NCBI RefSeq assembly: GCF_014805625.2
Contig: NW_023998415.1
Coordinates: forward strand, 8,648,843-8,712,842
Direction of reading: 5' to 3'
From: Glossina fuscipes
Lineage: Eukaryota > Arthropoda > Insecta > Diptera > Glossinidae
Length of the DNA stretch: 64,000 nt
Of this stretch, positions 54,801 through 64,000 are shown in pieces; within the stretch, counting starts at the first letter, position 1; the number at the start of each line of letters is the position of its first letter. The position numbers were made by a program, and so were the translations under genes. Under the pieces are notes generated by a model. That model did not search any database, was not told where the DNA came from, and saw only the letters and a list, made by a program, of their open reading frames with translations.

Positions 54801-56277
54801 TGTTTGAACTTTCGCAACACCCAGAACACTCAGAAGTCAGCTTCAGCTGCCAAAAAAAAAAAACAAACTGCATTTTAAGTCTATGCATAATTACATAGCA
54901 AAAGCGTATAAATTCGTAGCATAAATCAACATTGTTTACTGCTTTAAGTTTCCGCAAACATCTTGCGAAAGTTTCTAGATCAATACGTACGTCCGACGTT
55001 TTCGTCCGATATCTGCACTCATGATACGCTAGTAGCGGTTGATCAAAAGTCTGACTCGATCAATATCAACAGTGACCGACTGACCATAGGGAGGGTCCTT
55101 TTAGAAGGCCAAAAGTGATTCGCAATCTTTTTTCGATGAACGTGTTTGCTTACAGCTTGCTCTTCGTATATAGCGACACACATCATTTCATGAGTCCTGA
55201 GAATGCGTTTTTATTTTTAGCGAAATACGTCGAAAATGCACGAATGTCCACATTCGGAAGACGATCTCGTCGAAAATTCGTCGCCCAAAATTTGACTGTA
55301 AGGTCCGCCAATTCGTTTGTGAAAATTACCTTCACAACTTTAACTTAAACACGCCATTGCGTTCACAAAGTTATTACAGAGCGACACCAATGTACTATTG
55401 ATACCCATCATACTCTTCGCAGCGCCTTTGATCCGTTTGCCACCTTCGAAATGGACGTTTCAAAGAAGGGGATTTGACTGAAACGACGAGTTCATCATTG
55501 GAAAGGGAAACATGACTTTAAAAGTCTTGAAAAATTGACCTGATTGTAACACTATTGTTGATGAATCAAGTCGAACTTCTTTCCTTTTTTTAACTCAGTA
55601 CCGCGAGCTACTTATCGATATTTTGTTATTAGACAATTAAATTTACCGTTGAATGGATTTTTTTGTTATTGGCTTAAGCAAATCTCAAAGCAAAACAGTC
55701 GGGTAAGGTCGACCTTTCACTACTCTACACCGCATTGTCTAACAAAATTTTTATTTTTATTATAGAACACAAAAATTATATCTTGTTCTTGGGGAAACGG
55801 GCCCAACACGCAATCTAATGTAGAAAAAATTTAATCCTCACAACCCCGTTGTATGAAATCACTATAATATTATGGGTCAATTTACATCAACACTTGTTTT
55901 CGTGCAGCTTTGACACAATTCATTTTTTCACGTTAAGTTACTATTGTGATGTAATTTTAATTGTGAAGCATTGAAAATTATACCTTTTTGTCGGAGAAGG
56001 GCTTCACAAATAGCCCCAGCCGGTCCAAAGTTTTCATAACAAGTTAGAATGGCGATATACTATTATTTAGCCGCTTTTGTCGAGAAATTTTGAAAATTCA
56101 AATTTTTTTCCGCATAACGACTTTTCAGAATAGTGCGTTATATGGCGTGTCGTTGAAAAAGTGGATCGTTCCGAACCATTTTCTATAGCGATCGTGCTTC
56201 GGCTAAAACACGTCGCCATACCAAATTTCTTTAAAATATCTCGAAAATTTCGACAAGTAGCTTGCACACAAATTTAC

Positions 56278-56417
56278 ATGGACGGACGGACGGACGGACA
56301 GGCTTACATTAATTCAAATAATGAATCTGAATCAATCGGTATAATAAAAGGTGGGTCCATCTTAAGCCCTTCCGCACTAAGTTAATATACCCTGTATCAC
56401 AAGTGGTGTAGGGTATA
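56278..56417 (+). repeat. Dispersed fly repeat end with GGAC run and terminal hairpin
   Basis: A ggac tetranucleotide run near 56281-56300 is followed about 85 bp later by an imperfect palindrome at 56386-56417, tataccctgtatcac and gtggtgtagggtata, with arms matching at 13 of 15 positions. From memory this arrangement ends many non-autonomous repeats in fly genomes. Confidence 0.6.
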
Positions 56418-57840
56418 ATGACGATTATAAGGAGGCATATTTTTTGGATTGGCTGAAAAGCCCATTTTCTAAATATAGTCCTAGAGGCGTCGTCTTGCAT
56501 ATACGTTGAGGTGATTGGATAACTTGGCAAGTGCAAGAGCAATACGCCGACATTAAAATAATTGCGGACAGTGCAGACATCGTAGGTTGGAGGTAAAAAA
56601 TAAATATTTCTCTTGTTCTTCTTGTTCGAAAGTGTGTTCCTCGAGTGTATCGCACCACTCACTCTTTCAATTTTCATTCGATGAAGTTTTAATTAACTCT
56701 TCAAAATAACATAATCTAGAGGGTATCGATTTTTAAGCACAAAAAGTAGTCAAAAAAAAAAATGAAATTGTTTCGTGAGTCCCCCAACCCTATTTTATTT
56801 GTAATAAATTTGAAAAGAAAAATCTTATGTAAGTTAAAATTTGGACCCTCATGTCAACAACAACAGCGCGAATGTTACTCCAATTGTTTTTACCCTATTT
56901 TGAGTGAACGAAAACTCATATTAGCCCCAAAAATGATTTCTTCAACTTTTCGAAATATTCGATCGGGGAAATGCAGAGAATTGATTCGTAAACTATGTAA
57001 GTGTATGCGTAGTCTACTCTTCGGCAGATCTCTTTTCGAAACGCATTTTAAATTATCACACACTCGTCATTTAACAAAATTTAACTTTTGAAATTTATAT
57101 AATTTTTGTAAGAATCTTATAATCAATACAACTTAGTTAAGATAAATTTGTAAAAATTGTATTTAAAGTATTGCATTACTAATCATTTAGGGATGGAAAA
57201 ATGTGAAAAAAGAAACACCTTCGCTTTATTCTTTATGCAAAATACGCTTTACATGAACAGGCATGAGAGATATTTTCCGCAGGATATAAATATCATATAA
57301 AAGACAGTAAAACAAAACACACAAAAAAAAAAAAAAATGAAAAAAAAAAAACAACTAAGTAAATAAAGCCTTTATATCCTGTACACGTTGGAAAAGTTGC
57401 AATGATGCATGTGACAATATTGTGAATTAAACAATTTTACGGTTACATAAGCGCATGTTAATGGGCATAAAGAATAATCGCAGGCAGAGTCGGTGCAAGA
57501 AGAGGAAGAAAAAAGAATGCAAGAAAAATCCTTTAGCTATAGCTTCGCTCGCTCTCTTGTCGGCACATAAGTTACATGCGACTAAACTAAAACGATACGT
57601 TATCTATATATCTTATGCATATACTAGGCGGCAGTAATGAATATCCTTAGACAATGTCAACGTTTTGCTCTTGTAAACAAGTGACACATTGTTACATAAC
57701 ATTTTATTTTGGCTTTAATGATGCACCTAAGTTGTTGTTTTTTGTCTTTTTGTTTCTTCTTTTTTTTTTGTTTTTGTTTTTGTCTGGTTTGCTTATAAGC
57801 AAACATCAAGACTTATACAGGAAGTATTTAAGCAAGTAAC

Positions 57841-57883
57841 AGAGAGAGAGAGAGAGAGCGAGAGAGAGACAGAGAGAGAGAGA
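57841..57883. repeat. AG dinucleotide microsatellite
   Basis: Agagag run with single c substitutions. Confidence 0.9.
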
Positions 57884-59821
57884 TGACAGCGAGAATGCTT
57901 TTGCATGCTGCTACAACAGAGTTGTCTGAAAGTTGGAATTTGTGCATAATAAAAAGCATATTTTCCATTAAAGAGCATATAACCAAGATCGTAATTGTTG
58001 TGGTTGATATGTTACTAAAATAACAAACTCCGAATTTTGATGCTTCTAATTGAAATGAAATCTCATTTATGTAAAATGAATGAAAAGCACGCTGGAGAAA
58101 TAAAATGCATGGGATTACAGTAAAAATGATTTCAGAATCTGATCAATCTGATCGGTTTGATGTTAAATATCTTAATCTATTCCGTAGATAATTATGCAAA
58201 GAATTAATTCATTCATGGGTGATCCATTAGTCAAATGAATTCGGGAGTGACTCTGAAAATCTCTTCCTCTAAGCACTACACGGACGAACGGGAGAATTTT
58301 TACTATAGATACTATACAATTGGGCGGACGGACAGACAAAGAGGCGGAGACGACAATTTCGCATCTGATACTGAATACTTTATGTGGACTCTATAAGTTG
58401 TTTGTTTTGTTTTTTCGTTCTTCGTTTTTCGATATGAAAAAAGGAGTTCAGGCACAATCTTCAATTTGAGTTTAAGCAAAATTTAGCTATGAAAACTTCC
58501 CTACATTCTCGTCGAATGATGTACGGTGAACTTTTCGTTCCGCTTTGAAAATTTTCAGTTAAAAATTGGCCGCGATTCGATATCTATTCTTTACATAATT
58601 AAATATTTAAGTATAAAGCCATTGGCAAACGCAACCAACTACCTCTTTAAGCTTAAGCAAACATAAACTTTATCGTTTTCTCTTGTGTGTCCTATTTGCC
58701 TAGAAAAAGCAAAATTATGTACTCGTAGTATCAAATAAGCGATGCCAAAATTTGTAAACCACATAACATTTCATGTTATTGTTACTTTTACTTTTTTTTT
58801 TTGCACTTTACATGAGACTTGATATCCATTTTACGAATTCGTTCTTTACATTGCTATTATAGCAGCTGTCACAATAACAACAACAATAACACCAACAACA
58901 AGAACAGCAACAAATTCTTAACCCAATTTGTAAGTGAAATAAATAAAATAAATAAATAAATAAAAAAGTAAAATAATAAAAAAAAAATAAAAAATAAAAA
59001 ATAATAATAGTTCTGACTTTAAAGTACCGCTATTTATAGAAATGTTTTGCATTTGAAATTTATACACATTTTTGCATTAACATGCGTGCCTCGATAAGAT
59101 AGCAAGCAACTGCACAAGCAATGACGACAAGTAGCATTTTTTTGGCTTATTGCTCTTACGTTTAAAAAACAAAAATAAAGAAAACACATTTTAAAATTAG
59201 ATAAAATGAATTTCGAAAGACGGAAAATAGGAAGAAAAAGCAATTGAAATGAAATTCTTCTCGGCAATGTGAGCGAGTAAAAGGTACTGAATATTATTAA
59301 AACATGTTTGTCGTGTCGGGAGGCGAGAACATGCATCGAATAAAGTCTAGACATTATAGCGCACTAGCAGCGACGAAAACCGAAAATATTAACTCTTCAA
59401 ATTGATTTATCAAATCATATAAACTGTGCTTACGATTTATTTAATTGAATAAATAATCTCAACAATTTAGCAAGCAACACAACTGCCGGCGTACCAATGT
59501 AGGCGTAAACGTGCTTTTTTTAATGTCAACACATCTGCAAACTGCAAACACTACCAGCAGATTCGGCAAGCAACGTATGTATCTTCGGTGTAATGATAAA
59601 GAGAAACTTTTACATATTTTTAGCTCTCCAAGTTGTCACATTCCGCCATCAATGTCTGGTTCTCTTCCTAAGCTTAAGGCATCGTAAAAATATAATTGAG
59701 TTATGGAAGTTGCCAATTTCATTTGCTAATGCAAACTCTCAACGCACCCTATACCCTAGATGATGGAAAGCAAACGAATATCTTAGTGAGTTGCACAAAT
59801 CAACAAATCTTCGATAGGCTA

Positions 59822-60651
59822 ACGAGGTATGCTCAACAAAAAGGTGACTTTTCAAATTTCGTCAGCTATTGATTTTGCATTTTTTTTTTTTTTATTTTGT
59901 AATGTTGGTATAAATGTATCCAACATAAGTGGACATTGTCAGCCATGTCACATTGTTAGTTTGTTTTTAATAGATAAGAAGGGTAGGCATGTTGCGGTGC
60001 TTGATCATCTTTTTTTTCTTTTTTTTTTTGCTATGGAAGCAACAGATCAAAGAATCTGCATTAAATTTTGTGCGAAAAATAAAATGTCGACTATAGCATG
60101 GTTGTAAGCGATACAAGCTCTTCCCAGAAGAGCGAAAGGATGTTAATTACGATGCCCGCCCTGGCCACCCCAGTAGGTCAGCAACCGATGAAATCGTTTA
60201 AGCGTTGAAGGAAATTATTATAGAGAATCGTCGAATCACTATTAGAGAAATTACTGAGGACGTCGGCGTGTCGGTTGGCTCATGTCGTGCAATTTTTTCC
60301 GATATTTTGGGCACGAAATGTGTGGCAGCAAAACCGCAATCATGTCTCAGTCGCTGTTTTCGCTGGGCTTGATCCCCAACGACTTCCTCTTGTTCCCAAA
60401 AGTGAAAAGACCCAAGAAAGGACGGAGTTTTGCCATGATTAAGGTAATAAGCACCGTGTCGCTGAGAGAGCTTAAGGTCATACCCAACAGCGCTCGTCGT
60501 CAGAGGAGTTTGGAGGATTGGGAAAAGCGCTGGCATAAGTGCCATTATTTCTTAAGGAGATTACTTCGTAGGGAACAAAAGCGACATTGAAGAATAGATA
60601 AACATTTTTCGAGAAAAATCAAAATTCACCCTGGTTTTTGAAAACACCTCG
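59822..60651 (+). mobile_element. Internally deleted mariner element with terminal inverted repeats
   Basis: The ends acgaggtatgctcaacaaaa and the reverse complement of the sequence ending aaaacacctcg are related inverted repeats, and TA flanks each side (59820-59821 and 60652-60653). The transposase reading on the plus strand begins near 60032 with DQRICIKFCAKNK, continues near 60126 with EERKDVNYDARPGHPSRSAT, then ENRRITIREITEDVGVSVGS, the DNA-binding helix-turn-helix region, to about 60325. It then jumps to PNDFLLFPKVKRPKKGRSFA near 60374 and ends with DWEKRWHKC near 60510-60545 and the terminal stop at about 60597. The intervening catalytic core with the first two aspartates is deleted, and stops and frameshifts break the rest. 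At 830 bp against about 1.3 kb it is non-autonomous. Confidence 0.88.
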
Positions 60652-60653
60652 TA

Positions 60654-63600
60654 ATACTATAACTATGATCTTATGTTTTGTTTCAATATTGCCACTTATT
60701 CTATTCTTCAAGCCTACATAATGATCTAAAAAGAATTTGAAAATTTTAATTGAACATTGCCTGTAGGCGAAGAGGAGAATGACTCCAAATTCAGAAAAGC
60801 ATTAAGCATGTGCCTTAAGTACTCTTTTGTAGTTGCTCTCTCGAGTTGCTAAGAATTCAGTGATCTTTCACATAATCATAACTTTCACAGAAGGTATTCC
60901 AAAAGCATCACAGGCAATCTATGTTTTCGAATAAAGTCGAGGCATATAGAAAATATCATTAAAGGAACGTAAAAGACGTTCATATAGAAAATTTTCAAGT
61001 TGCGAGATGAATATCGCATATATATGACATCAAATCCAGCAATAATCGAAACTTTCCGATGTTTTTGACTATCATTTAGCTTAAATTGTCTGTCATTCAA
61101 TGAATTAAACGTGGGCGGACACGACACAGCCTAACACAGGGATAAGCACCGAACGTAGTGGAGTACGTTCGACAATATTAATAAACTAAATTGGAAAGTT
61201 CATAAGCAGATTAAATAGACTTAGTCAATGCACTTCTGAGAAATTATTAACTTATGCAACCCAGATGTAGGAATCCATGATGTGTTTTTGTTTTGTAACG
61301 ATGCTTGGCTTTTTTTTTTTTGAAAGTTGACTCTCATCCTATTCTGTGTGGATCATAATTTAGTTTCAGAGAAGAGCTTTCTAATTTGAATCTGAGCATT
61401 TAAAATGTCAAGAAAAGACGAAGCACTGATCACGATGTCGGCTGAAAGCAATGGAACAACACGGGGCGAAACATCCAGAAAAAAAAAATGATTTTTTATA
61501 CCTAAAATTGAATTCGATTTTAAAAGACACCTCGTTGAGCAAGAAAAGCGGAAAAAAATTTTTCCGAGGTTATGTTTTGCATTGAAAACAGATATGGGTT
61601 ATATATGAATAAAAATAGTGCTTTCACAAGGGTTTAGGAGCAAAGTATATTTTTTAGTCGTTTGTGTACGCGATTTAGAAATATTGAAAAAAAAAAGAAG
61701 ATATGTGTGTGTTTAATGAAACCCATTCAAATTTAAATTTCAAAAAAAAAAAAAAAAATTAGTGAAAAACATATAATTTAATTAACGAAAATTTTTAGAT
61801 GAATACAAAATTAATAAGTGATGGTTGAAATATTATTTTCATAGCATTAATATTAATATATTTAATATTTTTTTGTATGCACATAAACGAATATATATAC
61901 ATATTTTTAACCACAAAGTAATTTACATCGCATCCACAAAATGCCATTAGCTGTTGATTTTATGTAATGATTCATAAAATCATTCAACTCGTGACGAATA
62001 TGTTTTTTTTTTTTTGTTTTTTCGTTTTTATCTTTCTCCCCTTCCATACTTTTTTTTATTCAGTCATTTTTTTCTTTTTTTTATACAAAATGATTTTATT
62101 TTGGTTTTTATGCACAGTTACTTCAAATAGAATCGTACTACCCCTAGGTATTTTTTTGGAAATTACTGTTATTGTTTGAAAGTTCAAGATAATTATTCGG
62201 AAGGACAATGAGAAGAAGAAGAAAAAAACTAGTATACCGTTCGATGGATAAGAATATGGAATTCATACTATTTGAAAGTAAACATATTGCATGGCACTGG
62301 ACAAGCTCTCTGCTTTCTTATCTATTCAGTGGAAAGTAATGAAATATAAGAATACACTTTTATATTTTTATTTATTTAATATTTATACCCGACGTTGCAA
62401 TACAGCTGAGATATTTTCGATTTAAATAAAGATACATTACATTGTCGTCGCTTTCTTCGAAAGTAAAGAAAAAAAAAAAAAAAAACGAACGATATCATTT
62501 GCGGCTTGAGACGAATCAGTGAATCCCCCGCAAACCCACCAACAACTTGTATATGATATTCGATCGTTAGGTACTCATAGGCCGAAGGTCCATTCAGTCG
62601 ATTGATTGGTCATGCAATATGTTACACATCTAAAATATCGTATAAAAATCGAAGTGAAAACACTTGTACACGATTTGGCAGCACTTTCTAAGTAACTGTA
62701 TAAAATAAAATCAATATTTATTCGTAGACATATTTTTATGGCGATTGTGGTCGAGCCTTTATGAGATTTCACTAATTTCCGCGTATTACGCAGTAAACGA
62801 GATTTCAAGCAAGAAAAGCAAGATAAGTATTTAGACTAAATACCTTTTTCTATTTAAACTATGCTTATTGAGATCCTTAGCTGCTTTTTAAAGGCACACT
62901 GACGAGGCTATAAAAAGCAAAAAAATTCGAGTCGGTTTTCCTAAACAATTTCGGGATTATTATCGCGTTTTTAAAAGATTTTGAAAGATATAAAACAGAT
63001 GAACATAAAAAAAGACAAGTCCATTATTCATGCTGATCAGATATATATGCACGCGTTATGGAATACACCGCATGTAGGTCTGGTTTCTCTCTTTCAATTA
63101 TTTTATAATAAATACTTTTTACAATATTTTACTTGCGTTAACGAGCATTGTTATCGGCCTTATAATTGTATACGGAAAGCTCAGACATTTTCTCAGCTGA
63201 TGCGCTCTCACTTGGCAATGACTTTGCACCGCTTTGAAACGAGTCTATCCAGCCTTACCGACTCCAATCTTATTTCGCAAATGCGAAAGCCATAATACGC
63301 AGGATATTCCGTTTAACAAAATAAAATTTCATGCAATTTTTTTTCAACATTTTATTGCATGCAATTTTGCTGCAAATGTTCAAATTTTTACATGGAATAG
63401 CACAAGAAAAAGTTCGAAATACATCGTTGTGTACAATAAATGCTATATCAAACCTGCCGGGGTTTTGAAATATTTCAGCACCAAAAACTTGATTTTTATT
63501 TTCGAAACAATTACCAAAAAGCACACGTGTGCAGCGAACAGATATGCATTAAATAAATAAAAATATGTGTACAAAAAAAAAAAAAAAAAAATGCACAAAA

Positions 63601-64000
63601 GTTGCACGGAAAAATACCCGGGTAAAAAATAGATTACGTTTTCAAACTAACTTCGTCAATGAAGTGAACATTTTTTACAGTTCGCTACTATTTTTTGTCG
63701 TCAAGATATTCGCAAAGTGTTCAATCAAAAGTTGTTTCTCTCAAAGATCATGAAAAACGATCGATAATATACGAAAACTATGCGAAAGTCTTGGAACAAT
63801 GTCTTGTATATATAAACAGCAAGCAAGGCATCGACTATTTATGCATTCAGAATTTTGCCACACAACATAGATGATGGAAAGGTATTTACCTTCAATTCTC
63901 CGTAAACTGTTCACTTTGTTCTCGTATCGTATCGAACAGAATCTAAGCAAAGAATTATGTAAAGTGTGACAAATTCGATCCCAATGAGATCGCAACCTAA
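60654..64000. other. AT-rich terminal region without recognised genes
   Basis: The last 3.3 kb contains A and T homopolymers (for example near 61741-61757, 62468-62484 and 63573-63590) and short open frames that resemble no family I know. It may be further CYRI intron or upstream sequence. Confidence 0.5.

Larger units (their letters stand above)
48826..59821. other. Repeat-rich, gene-poor region upstream of the visible CYRI exons
   Basis: About 11 kb, probably CYRI intron if the missing 5' exons lie beyond the window. It contains many A/T runs, CAA/GCA triplets near 49776-49812, dispersed-repeat sequence near 50830-51070 and 55850-56420, and an AG microsatellite. I looked for the missing CYRI N-terminal exons and did not find them. 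No other gene is recognisable. Confidence 0.5.

Overview
The window is a piece of an AT-rich insect nuclear genome, almost certainly a higher (schizophoran) fly. The proteins are closest, as far as I recall the sequences, to Drosophila orthologues. Most introns are 50-90 nt with GT..AG ends, and the intergenic DNA is full of poly-A/T runs, microsatellites and degraded mariner, foldback and LINE copies. The base composition and long repeat-filled introns would suit a calyptrate such as a tsetse or blow fly, but I cannot fix the species. Several genes (Tsr1, hay, E(z)) lie, to my memory, near each other at 67E on Drosophila chromosome 3L, which suggests conserved Muller-D synteny.

Gene-dense half (1-24,300). 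From left to right: an intronless CaMKI-type kinase (-), a SERHL/kraken-like serine hydrolase (+), the 40S ribosome-assembly factor TSR1 (-), a MADF/BESS protein (+), the complex III assembly chaperone UQCC1/CBP3 (-), the clamp-loader subunit CTF8 (+) whose first intron holds the whole haywire/XPB helicase gene (+), the Polycomb methyltransferase E(z) (-), and the nuclear-envelope phosphatase regulatory subunit CNEP1R1 (+). Genes alternate strand, giving tight convergent 3' ends (87-105 bp stop to stop) and shared divergent upstream regions (234-2,340 bp). I resolved exon-intron structures by reading splice sites and checking codon phase; each listed model keeps an open frame from start to stop.

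Gene-poor half (24,300-64,000). The only recognisable host gene is CYRI/FAM49, a Rac1-binding actin regulator on the minus strand. Its last three coding exons are at 30,793-31,057, 31,250-31,512 and 48,562-48,825, and the exons for about the first 60 residues are not visible, so they probably lie beyond 64,000. The 17-kb intron holds a 1.45-kb inverted-repeat (foldback-like) element with an 11 x 37-bp array at its core, a decayed non-LTR retrotransposon, three copies of another dispersed repeat (two of them in a head-to-head inverted pair of equal length), a hexanucleotide array broken by a 100-N gap, and unidentified coding-like relics. Two internally deleted mariner copies lie at 28,914-29,501 and 59,822-60,651.

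The items most worth following up are the hay-inside-Ctf8 nesting, the intronless CaMKI gene, the inverted-repeat element with its higher-order 37-bp array, and a 60-nt stop-free, frame-preserving intron in E(z). I see no CRISPR array, no tRNA or rRNA gene, and no clear undescribed multigene system.
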